A stretch of 64,000 bases of DNA from Membranipora membranacea (Eukaryota > Bryozoa > Gymnolaemata > Cheilostomatida > Membraniporidae), in assembly GCA_914767715.1 (NCBI GenBank), contig OU612066.1, positions 7,877,001-7,941,000 of the forward strand. Reading direction: 5' to 3'. Below, one piece after another: positions 49,601 to 61,000 of this stretch (within the stretch, counting starts at the first letter, position 1; every line of letters begins with the position of its first letter). Below the pieces are notes generated by a model, which had not been told where the DNA came from, made no database searches, and saw only the letters and a program-made list of their open reading frames with translations. A program made the position numbers and the translations under genes.

Positions 49601-52600
49601 AACTCCGCGAAGGAGCAAGCGAAGCTCGTCTATTAGCGAGCTCCTTGCAGCTCAGTTTGGTGACTCCAAACTCAAGTCATACCGTGCACAGCAGCTTGAT
49701 GAGATTATTGCAAAACAGCCAGAGGAACACCTTACCTACAACAATGGTCAGAGTACAAGACAGAGGCGGTCCACGCACTCTAGCACTAGTCTGTTTAACA
49801 TCGTGATGGGTAACGACTACAACGGCATCATGCGTAAATCTCGTGTAACATGGAGACTGATGAGCGCTCACACCACCCCCCAGATTCCAGTCAATGTACA
49901 GAACAGTCTACTGGCCCAGGCCTTCAGGTACTGGGGCGAGGCCTCTCCCCTCTGCTTTGTAGAGGACAAGCATTCCAGATTTGTGGACATAGAAGTTGGC
50001 TTCTTAGAGGGTGAGTGAAGTAGCAAATATCGAGAACATTTATGATCTTAGCGCATCTTATATATCCATAAACATTATATCAAGAGGAGCAGAGCTGATT
50101 TACAATTAAAGTGAGATAATATTTATTTTTCACTCTTGAATGAGGATGCAATAGAAGTCAAAGTTGAAGTGATTTATTTTCGTAATTATGCCATTGACAT
50201 ATTATTACAAAATCTGTGATAGAAAGATGGACGCCTGTTGTTGTTTTGATCTGGACTGGATTCCATTGATTTAGCTACCATATTGCTGAGCAGTGAACTG
50301 TTGCTTGTTGGTTTAAATTCTATCCAACATGCGATAGTATCACAATGAATCAGGTGATGCAGGGAGCTAACCTGTGATAATTTCTCTTTGTTACCTAGGT
50401 ACTCATCTGGATTGTCATAAGAGATTTGATGGGAATGGCGGAGAAGTGGCACACAAGTTTTATCGCGATGTTCACTTTGACAAGGAGGAGCCTTTCTCTG
50501 ATAGCCCAGCGGCATCAGCCAGCACAATCAGTCTAACGCTGGTGAGAGTTTAACAGGAAGCCATTGTCGAGCCGAGCTGCTATCAATCATTCATGCCAAC
50601 CACTTTGCCACTGTAGATGAGAAGAATTGAAAACACCAATCAAATTTAATTGCCTCCACAAGGGGCATTAATGTTTTAACTGAAATATTGATCAAATCAG
50701 GGGAAGACGCATCTGAAGTCAGATAATAATCTCATCAACCTGGTTTACTGTCTCAGGAAGTTATCTCATTACACGAACTGCCGCCATAAACTATCACTTC
50801 AAAGGGGTCAATGTTACCAATAGTTTAACCCAAATCAATTTTTACCGGAAGTTAGGAAATCAATCTTCCAAGACCAGCTAGAGTATTTTGAATTAGGATT
50901 CTGCCACAATAAACATCAGCACATAACATTGAATAATTAGTGTCTTCTGACCATAAACATAAATATTTATATGTTTATGGTTCTGACAGAATATTAATAT
51001 TTGTGAGTTCTGACTGAATATTAATTTTTGGAGTTTGGAATTTCCAAGATATGAGTCAATGGGCGTAGGTTTTCCCAACCATTCATAAAAGCCGGGCTTT
51101 TAATTCTGGAAAGTGGCCATATCAAAATAACTTTGATTTCATTATCAACAATGTAAAGAAAGCGATGTTGAGTATGTTTTGTAAAGTTTACCGTTTTCTG
51201 ACTTGCAGGTGGCAGTACATGAGATCGGGCATGTTTTGGGTCTGAATCACAGCATAGAACAGCAATCTGTGATGAACGCAATCTATCATCGACACATCAC
51301 TGGTGACTTTGAGCTGGATGACCACGATAGATCGCAAATCAAGAATTTATATGGTGAGTCATGTGGCTTGTCGTAGGCATCATTTAAACACTTCCAATAG
51401 CTTTGGCTACACCTTAGTGTAGTTGAAGTATTTTTTTCAGCTACAGAATGATAGATAACACAACGTGGTCTATGAGGTTTTGGAATGAGCACACCAACAG
51501 CTTTTGAAACCATGAACCATGCTTTTTCACAGGTGAAGACAACATTTCCTATCATGTGTCAGACCTCGGAGACATATTTGTGTGCATTGTGTTCGACCTA
51601 GACTAAATATACATTAAGTAAAAGGGGATAGCCCTGAAGTGATAGAATTGAAAACAAAATCCATTATGATAAATTGGATAAAATTCGGAGGTATTAGGAT
51701 GTGGTTTTTCGGCAAAATCCCGCAACCCATAAAATATAACAAAATTGGAGACCGAATTTCACAGCGACCTTCCCGTGATCGCTGACCTTGTAGCAGAATG
51801 CCTTGAACCCTTTGTTTCTGAGAAAAATTCCGGTCTGTCAAATTTTCACAAAATAAATCATTGCACTCCACTCAAATAGTGATAGAAAAATTCAGACTGT
51901 AATCAAATATCGTTAGCTCACTCATGAATGGTTTTGAGAATGTGATCAACACTTGAACAGTTAGGTGTTTACAAGACTTCTGGTTGTAAACAAGACTAGA
52001 GATCTAACCTCATGTAATTATACAACGGAAACTTAACACTAAACAGTGGTTAAAAACAGCATCTCATTTCACTGGGAGCTACAAAAGTGCATTAAAACTA
52101 TCGATAGCCTCGTGAGAGTTAAAAATAACCGTGTCAACCATCCAAGCAGAGAGCCTCTTCTCCAAACCAACCACATCTGACAAACTAGATGGTAAATCTG
52201 ATTGCTTTTTCTTCACATTGGAGGGTAATTAGGTTGATTCTAATTTTTATAGGGCCATGTTCGGGTTCTTTTGATGTGGTGATGGACTATGTACGAAACA
52301 GAGGATCAACGAGAGTATTTAACACCTACTTCTTCAGAGGTAACAGCTTTTGGAAATATGAAAATCAGTACCAACGACCAGACCATGGAGATCCACGCAT
52401 CATCAACACCCGAGACTTCACAGGCCGTAAGGTGTGGGACGGTGTGCCAGGGAATCTGGACACCTTCGTCCACTTCTTTGAAACTGACCTTAACTATCCC
52501 TCTGGAATAGCTGAACACTACTTTTTCTTCAAAGGTAAACATGATACTGTTGTATCAGAGACTATTGATGATATATCTACAATCTATATTCTATGGTCTC

Positions 52601-53828
52601 CGGTTGTATTACACAGTGTGTTCAGGAAAGTGTTGTAAGTGGCATGCGCTTTGGGTCTGACCATAAAAAAGCTATAAATCCAAACCATAAAATTTCTAAA
52701 AATAGAAAAAAAATGTAAATAGTTGACCATCTAGAATCCGCTTTGGCAGCATTGCGACCCCAAATTGGATGAGATCCAAATATAACTGAATGTTGTTGAT
52801 GGTATTTGCTATGATTTGGTTGTTTTGAACTAATTTTTGGGCTCATTACATTGTTAAAACAGATCCTGTTACATAGCATGCTGAGTAATCTAAAAACTCA
52901 CAGCCAAATATTTTCTCAAAAGTACAACAATTGTATTCAATTCCCTTCTAACCAACTTTTCAGTACCGGTATGCGGTTTAATCTTCAAGTCTAACTTGTA
53001 CTTTGCCATATGCATGTCTGCCAAGCGCCCAATTTGCTGCCACATCAAAACAAGTATCTCATCTTAATTACAGGATCTAACTACTACCGCTTCGACCCAC
53101 AGACAGAGAAGGTGGTGCAGACTGGACTAATACAATCCATGTTCAGGCCGTCTACCGCCAGGCCGGGTATGGGCATACCGAACAACCTGGATGCCAGCTT
53201 CTTTGAACACCTGACTAAAACAATATTCTTCTTCAAAAATAACCTTGTAAGTTTCATAGACTGAGGACTAAGAAAATACAATCAAACTACGAACATAATT
53301 TATTGATACTTGCAGGGACACGCACATGCGTGCTAGCCTTGTTCACGCCGCCGCGTGAACAAGGCTACGTGCGTGCCATAAGCCATTTATATTTTTTTTA
53401 TAAAAACAAGCCTATTAATTCACTATTCAAACCTTTATTGTATTTAGTTGTGACAAAAATAGAAATTTTGCCAGTTTATGACAAATCAACTTATCATTAT
53501 CTTTTGGCAGGTTTATAAATATCAGTACAGTGTGTCAGGGACACACGAATGCAGTTCAGAGGAACCAAAAACAATTAAGGCTATGTTTCCACCAGCACAT
53601 CCATCTGATGAGTATTCCCCGAACCATGTGACGTATACCAGCAATCTAGACGCAGTATACCTCTCATGGAGGAATCCATTCCATCTATACTTCATCAAAG
53701 GAGACGATACTTGGCGTGTAGAAGGTTATTCTATATTTGGACCATATAATGAGACTCTATTTCAAGTCAAATATCTTGGCAAATGGAATACTATGTGGCA
53801 TTATATCTGCGAAGCGGAATGTTCTTGA
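46630..53828 (+). CDS. Matrix metalloproteinase, MMP-21-like, complete
   Basis: A secreted zinc endopeptidase; vertebrate MMP-21 acts in left-right patterning. Seven exons: 46630-46815, 49209-50010, 50399-50541, 51209-51353, 52253-52534, 53074-53246 and 53511-53828. All boundaries are GT/AG and phase-matched, giving 682 aa (human MMP-21 569 by recollection). Order: signal peptide in exon 1; prodomain with HYLCKYGYL at the start of exon 2; cysteine switch RRCGQPDV with Cys162; two furin-type sites, RSKR (ending 200) and RQRR (ending 249); catalytic domain with the MMP-21-like VTWRLMS start and CHKRFDGNGGE in exon 3; zinc site HEIGHVLGLNH (His381, 385, 391) and Met399 of the Met-turn in exon 4; then a hemopexin domain in exons 4-7 from Cys428 to the terminal CEAEC. 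No linker separates catalytic and hemopexin domains, as in MMP-21. The prodomain spacer between switch and catalytic domain is unusually long, about 85 residues. Confidence 0.93.
53334..53367. repeat. GC-rich hairpin in MMP-21 intron 6
   Basis: 15-bp exact arms (TAGCCTTGTTCACGC and its complement) around the 4-base loop CGCC, flanked by related CACGCAC and GTGCGTG strings. It is markedly GC- and CpG-rich compared with the AT-rich surroundings. Confidence 0.9.
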
Positions 53829-53907
53829 GGATAAAACACAATTCAGCAGACCTACAACTTAATCTCTATACACCGGTATTATTTATGATAGCACTTCTCT
53901 CCGTTAT

Positions 53908-53959
53908 CGGTACGTTAGCGGTACGTTAGCGGTACGTTAGCGGTACGTTAGCGGTACGT
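53908..53959 (+). repeat. 11-bp tandem repeat CGGTACGTTAG, 4.7 copies
   Basis: Four exact units plus seven bases of a fifth, with a degenerate unit before them. It begins 80 bases after the MMP-21 stop, so it is probably inside the 3' untranslated region. Each unit contains CGGTACG and two CpG. Confidence 0.95.
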
Positions 53960-55919
53960 CCCGGGTATATCTCATATCTCGGATTCCAGAATCATGCCTA
54001 CAAACAGACAAATCCACTCTTTGTGTGCTGTTGACCTATATCAGCCCCATTCTTATCATCTTAAACCCTTAGGGCCAGTAAGCCAACGCTGGCATCATCT
54101 CTTTATAGCGCCCAGCAGTATTGATGATGGAATTTGATGTTCTTATTTTCGAAATTTCACTGCTATTTGTAACAGCAACTTGTGTTCCACATATCATTAA
54201 ATCTTTTGTTTCACAAGACCAATCAATCTTTTATGTAATACGAATGTATGCTGCTTGGCCATCCATTTTTAGTGCAAAATGCTCACAAACTTATTTACCC
54301 TCTAAATTATTTTTTTCTACAATTTTTATTGTCCCCATTGAGATGTTTATTGCAAAACGTGGATATCACAAGGTAAATTTAACTTACTGCACCTCAGATA
54401 CAAGGATTCTATTCTGGTGATCTCCCGTGTGTGCAGTGTCCCAGATTCAATGAAGTCTTTTTTTCCTACTTTTGCTCATTTTATAGATTGACAACGGGTT
54501 ATTTACCCCAGCCCTGCATTTCATTCAAATAACAAGAATTACCTAAATAATCATTATCCGATTTGCTGTGAAACAGTGTTGGTTTGATGAAATAATATAT
54601 TTGGTAGCCAACAGCCTCTGCCTGTGTCTTTCTTAGCATGGTAGAGTTTTGTGATCCTGTGCTCAGGATTTTATTGGAGAAAAATCTTTGATCCTTTCAG
54701 CACTGAATCACCACCTCTCTTGCAGTATATCTTTCTCTATCAGATCACAAAAGGTTCTTCAGTTCTTAATTTGGACAGAAATGAACTTTTTTTATGGTTT
54801 ACAGTGGTTTTCTGCGTCACTAAGTCAGCCATATAAAGGATACCAGTGACACCTCATAGGTCAATCCCAGAAAATGGTGTGTATGTTCTTGAGAAATGAC
54901 TTAAATACCATATAACAATCATTGGATATCACATTTAATGTGTTCCCTTTTCCAGTGGTTCGTCAAGAAATATGTGCCTACCTCATCTGTAGAGATATCA
55001 CAAAATTCTAGCCGGAATATTTGTCTCTGCGCACATGTACTTGGCGTTCTCAGACACATCCAATGTTCATATCATATGCGTTTTTGAAGGTGTCTACGAA
55101 TGCGTTGAAACCTCTGATTCTATAAAAAGAGGTGTCCGATATACATAGACAGGATGGATCGCATCTGGATATTATTTTTCACTGAATCTTTATAAAATCT
55201 TATGGGTCAAGGTCCTGTTTGCCATGTGATTCGCTCTCATTCACTCTACGGGCCTCCTATTTACTGTGAATCGTCTAGGAGATGCCGCAGCTGTGATTTT
55301 ATCTTTCTTTTGAATATGTATGGTCATGACTATTGAACAGAACTTCGAGCGCTTGCTTCCGATATTGTTAGGTTCAACGTATTTGAGTTTGTTTGACTAT
55401 TGAGTCATTGCGCATGGCAGGAATGTTAAACTCTGAGAACCGCCTCTTGGGAAAGGGTGGTCAAAACTACTAATGTTGTCATAACAAAGTAAATAGACAG
55501 AATACAACATCAGGTTTTGACATTTACATTGTTATGCAACAATGGCATATACCTGTAGATCGGTTGTAGCCCATACAGCTATCATTAGCCATCTAACTAA
55601 CACATTCATGTATAATAGTCTCTTGGTTATGTATATTCTAGTAGTATATAGCAGAGTTGCCAGGTGAGACAGTTTCTAACTTTGAACAAAACCAACAGTG
55701 ATGTGAATATTCAAATTCTCAGGACTTGATAGTATCATCTCCTTATATGATGGGTACACCTACACGCTGTGTGTGACCTTGTACACAGGTTGCTCTCACA
55801 AATTTGGCGATATCTTGTATTTATATATTATGTAAACCATTGTGCACTTATCCAAACAATGACAAACAGTAGCTTATTTTTTGCTAGTAAGGAATGGCCA
55901 GAATTATCAGGGATTTCAG

Positions 55920-56002
55920 CTAGCTTGGGCGGGCTGTCAGGGTGGGCGGTTGAGTATCCCTTCCACCCACCCATCTGACCCTTGACAGCCTGCCCAGGCT
56001 AG
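55920..56002. repeat. Imperfect GC-rich foldback
   Basis: The sequence from 55920 (CTAGCTTGGGCGGGCTGTC) has an imperfect reverse complement ending at 56002, with about 19 of the first 21 positions pairing and then a gapped G/C-rich extension. The centre is about 13-18 bases. Confidence 0.75.
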
Positions 56003-56131
56003 ATTTCAGCCTCTGTCTGATACAAGGTAGATCTGATATGGTACGAAATCTTGTGATAGACCGATAAGAGTCATCTGAATAACGCTAGAATTTCAGCTGT
56101 TTTTAATGTCTCACGCATATTGACAGTGCAG

Positions 56132-56228
56132 TAGTTAAAGAGCTCTAACTCCGGTGGTTCAGTGGCATTACATTATCATGATGATAATGCAATGCCACTG
56201 AACCACCGGAGTTAGAGCTCTTTAACTA
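56132..56228. mobile_element. 97-bp near-perfect palindrome with 9-bp direct repeats
   Basis: Arms 56132-56179 and 56181-56228 are complementary over 48 bp, with a single mismatch (A56170 against C56190) and a one-base centre at 56180. ACAGTGCAG lies immediately on both sides (56123-56131 and 56229-56237), the signature of an insertion with a 9-bp target-site duplication. There is no coding content. Nine-base duplications are typical of Mutator-like transposons. Confidence 0.9.
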
Positions 56229-58038
56229 ACAGTGCAGTGTCAAGCATCTTAAAATAGGGTACCATATTGGCAAACAGTCCACCATTTAAATGACAAATAG
56301 TTTAAATTTATGGCATGTTATCTATTTCTATGTTTACCCTGGGAAAATATATTACCTATGACAAATTTCAAGAGCTTTCAAAAAGTAGTTTCTCGTTCAG
56401 ACTTTATATGAAACTTAACTACTTACATACAGCGTAACTAGATATACTCACGTGTTATAACCAGCAGTTGTCTGCCCATAGAGAGTCTGTCAATATAGGG
56501 AATGGGAATATTGCCAACAGCTCTAGGACCATCAGAATTCAGAAGCTTTGAGTAGACGGCCAGCTAATTATGGGAATATTTACTGATTTGTCCCTGGATT
56601 GACACATTAGTACCTTCTCGCACCTAGCCTTCAGCACAATCCCCATTGAGAAAACGACATTTCCCTGCCAAAAGCTAGTCAACAAAGTTATGTGCCAACA
56701 CAAAACTCATTGTATCATACAAGGTACTTCTTCAAATGCAAAGCCCACGTCTGACTGAAGCAGTATGCAGATTCCAGCTCATTATGTAAATGGGTTCCAT
56801 TCTCTAGGATTCACCTTCGAGATCAAGGACTTCTTATCACTCTAGCATGCCTATTGCAGGCATACTCTAAACAGCACACTTAATGTACCTGGAACAGCAT
56901 GTCACTGACCAAAAATTAGACTAGACTGAGTTCGCAACTTTGAGGCAATTACAATTATCCTTTTTTCGTCCTTGGAGTGTTTGTGGTCATTATTTTAAGT
57001 GACGCCGACGTCATCCCAACCTTGCCCGAGTTCCTCAACACCAAAACTGTCTCATTAAATGATAATTCATAATTATAACATTTTCTTCTATAGAAAGTAA
57101 AGAAAGATAATCACACTTTTATTCCCTTAAAGATAGCTTCTTAATCATAATGGAAAAGGTCAAATGAAAACGATGAAATACTTTGTATCATTAAAAATGA
57201 GCGAGAGTTTGGAATACTAAAGCAAAATATGACGAGGCAATAGGTTGAGCCAGCGGATTATCCACATCATATAAATGCTCTATGTCAATAAAAACAAATC
57301 ATTCTCTGATCGAAAACCCTCTTTCAGGGTTTCAAACATTTGAAGAATTTGCCTGATCGTTGGTTGGTCTTATATGACACTCGTTGGCCTTACAGGACGC
57401 ATGTCATGTTGTCACATTGTAGAACAGGGTGTAACTGATTACTGAAACTTTGAATAAGGTGTTATAAAATTTTGAAATCATTCTTAATTAGACTGGTGAG
57501 CAAAGAAATAACTGGAGATGCAGTAACCAAGGAACAACAGTGACAGCTTTCTAATTTTTGATGAGAATGGTAGCTAAGCAGGGGAAAGTTATGTAACGGA
57601 TAAGAGGTGTCATAGTCCTTTGATACACCTATACAACGGGATTCCTTGTAAGTTGCTTGCATAGCTTAAGCGAGGAGATAGCATTCCACCCCCAAGCCCC
57701 ATATGGGGCTGATACCACAGGCTGGCGGACTTATCAGCAAAAGTCACTTTAGCTGATCTATGAATACATGACGTAAGAGAAAAAAAAGTTGAGAAGACAA
57801 TACATAGAGCACCGGTTTCACATCGTTAGCGAGCAGCAGCACCATGAATATACTGAGCATACAGTACTAGTTATTAATAAAAAAAGTCTTAGAAATTGGA
57901 GTGTGATAGCTGCTAAGACAGCTGGCTAAAGACCAAAACAGATCTCCACTGTCTCAGGAAACTTGCATTGTAAAATTTCACCAACCAAGTCCGAAGCTTT
58001 CAGTTTAGTACGGCAGCTTCTTTGGAGGGAAGACAAAG

Positions 58039-61000
58039 CTAGGTGACTTCTGTTTGGTGCGATATAGTCTGATACACAGCTAAGATTTGATTGCTCAGCT
58101 GTAGGCAGTCGGTTGTATCGGATGGATTCTTTACCGCAAGCGACTGCCTGTACATTTGTTTGTATCTGTCCATCTGAGATTTCAGGCTCTCATCCTGTCT
58201 ATAAACAATAAAGTTGTTAAGTTTATAATTTATAAATGTTCAAAAGTTTATGATTTCCGCTATAAATATAAAGGTTTCATTTGATCAGGCATGATCAACA
58301 ATTCAACAATACTGGGTTTGACAGAACGCTTCCATCTTAAGCATACTTTTTGGCAGTAGATAGAAGTGTTACTAAGCAATTTTATAAATAAATTTCAATC
58401 CAACTTGAAGAATTTACCGTTTTTGCAAATTGATTGTTTTCAAATAATCAGGTCAGAAAAAAACCGACTTTGGCAACCAGTTTCCTTCCCAAATTTTTTG
58501 GCTGAAAAACTGACTCTTGGCTTTTGGCCTGTCATCCAGTGATACCTAATCTCGGCCAGTTGAAGGTCTGTTGTTCCAACCTCGAATGAAACTTGATTGA
58601 TTGGAAATTCACAGACAACGTAACAGAACAACATAATGTTCAAAGGGAGAAACGAACGATCCACGTAAATGGAAGGTGTGGGTGAACGTTTGCTTCCCCC
58701 GCCCACTTCCGGCATTTGAAATGTAAAAAATCACAACTTTTTTCTTCATACTGATTTCCATCTTACAAAAACCTCGGCAGGAAGGGTGGACACAATCATA
58801 ACGCAACCTCTATCATGCTTGTGCATATGATAAATTCTGATTGAGTCGCTGGTTGGGTTGTATGGGTTGGATGGGTTGAATGGGTTGCACGCTTGATGAA
58901 AATGATGACTAAATACCTATACGCTACCGGTTGACCGATTGTATTATGTATGAAGGGTCAAATAAAAGTATTTTAATACAGAAAATGTTAGATTATCAGG
59001 ACATCTGACTCCAAATTGAAAACTATGACGAACACCTCTGAAATTAACATAACATTCCAAGCACTGCTATGGAACAACACATATTTCTGTCTGTAATAAA
59101 TTCATATTGGAAGTAATTTATCTTATTCATATGAAGGCATACACCACCATGAACAAACATGAGTAAAGAAAAACACCGCATGTGAAATTAAAAAAATTCA
59201 CAGGTGAGATTCAGAGTTGAAATTTCGCACAGAATCGAGCTACTAGGCAAGAATACCATAGCTGTGATTTGAAACAAAATACAAATAAAAAAGGAGCAAT
59301 TAGGGGATTGAAATGCTTTTTGGGATTAAACACTTTACTGTACTCCAGAAAATCCTGCTAATACCCGGGACTGCTCTGAGTGGTGCTCCAGATACGAACC
59401 ACAAAGATACACATCCTGTGTTATAAAGGATTGAACCGGAAAAAAACTCAGCTTTAGGCTAATCTTGCTATTATAGCGTCACAGAATTTATTGTGTTGCT
59501 GAAAAAGTATGCGGTATTTTATATTCTTGATGAGAAACAATTAAGTGCCGGAAAAAGGTCCCTTAGCTCATTCAGCAAAGAATGTAAAGTTGATAAATTA
59601 AGAGCTAAGAAATATAGTTAAATGTGATGTAATAGCTTGAGGAATAGCTGAAACTAATAAATAAAATCCATCTTTTATACCCATTAGTTGTACTAGCCTC
59701 AATCTAAACCAGACAAATTCCTCGGTCTAGCAAAAAATAGGAGACCATAATTCTTTTCCCGAGATCATCAGAACCGCATGAAAGGTACACAACACTTGAG
59801 GGTGTTATCTCTCACCAGTTCAATCAGATGTCACTGAGCTAATATTGGTGTGGAGTACCAGGCCATGGCCTCACAGGCGCCAAATCCTGTCCGTATTCAA
59901 TCAAGCATTGAGCAGATAAAGTGAGAAAATATCGCTATAACTCAGCAATAATGAAATGGAAATTCTTATCCCTTTCCTGGCTCTCAACAGTTGTGGCGTG
60001 ATATTTCACTTTTGCACATTTAAATGATAAAGGTATGCCAGAGTCGTTGCTCGTGTTTAAAAAAACAGAAGGTGAGCCAACATTCCACGAGTGAAACACA
60101 CAACTCAATACTGCCAATTCATTATTTTGGTTTGTCCAAAAGATAAGAGTGTGTTTGGCAAAGGTGAGTTTTGAATTTTAATAACTTGAGTTTTTGCGAC
60201 AGTATCATACAGACGGTTATTAGAAAAAGCAAACGGGTAAATAGGGCGGCTTTCAGCTCAAGTGTTTTGAGGATGTCCGTTTTTGGGACATCCTGGACCA
60301 ACATTGACCAACACCTGGATCAAACATCCTGCCCCAACATGAAGAGCAGATATCTATTCTCTGTCTCCCTGTGTGAATACATTGACCCATTATGTGGTAC
60401 CTATCATTGTTTAACAATACAGTTCCGGTATGGTAACACAGGCCATAAATATAAATATGGTAAAGCTAACAATTTGAAAGTGAAATTTTGTGGTGTACTT
60501 ATAATCAGCTATGCCTCAAACATATCCATTTCCTATAATGATGATGATGAAGATGAAGCTCTTTTGCTTTCAAGGCCAAATTGCTTTTCATTAGATTGCC
60601 CCCTTTTACCACCTGATGTTGGGGTGAAGATCCGGTTAGGTCATATTACTACCACAGTATCCATAAATGAGTTAACAGCAGATACCAAACCAGATCAGTG
60701 CTATGTAGAGAATGATATGCTTGATTACTTAATTAGATAGCAAACTTGGTTAATCTAAAAAAGAGTCAACTACAAAGCACACAGTTAGCTTACTTGACTG
60801 ATTTTTTCTGATTAGCTTGCTGTGAACTGAGCTTGACCAGATTGAGAGTGACAAACTGTAACCTTCCAGTAAAGATATTCAACAGCTTCACAACTTCGTT
60901 CTCATCTGTAAAAAAGAAGACACCTAATAGAGCAACCATTGACAGCGGCGTGAGGTATCTTAACATACAGAAGTTTTTGCAGGAGACAGGCTTGCAATAC

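Larger units (their letters stand above)
53960..58038. other. Interval between MMP-21 and the minus-strand helical gene
   Basis: No supported exon. The two genes converge, so both 3' ends are expected here, but no clear AATAAA was placed. Two foldback structures lie close together at 55920-56002 and 56132-56228. Open frames near 54121-54420 and 55769-55978 lack motifs; the latter overlaps the first foldback. Confidence 0.4.
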
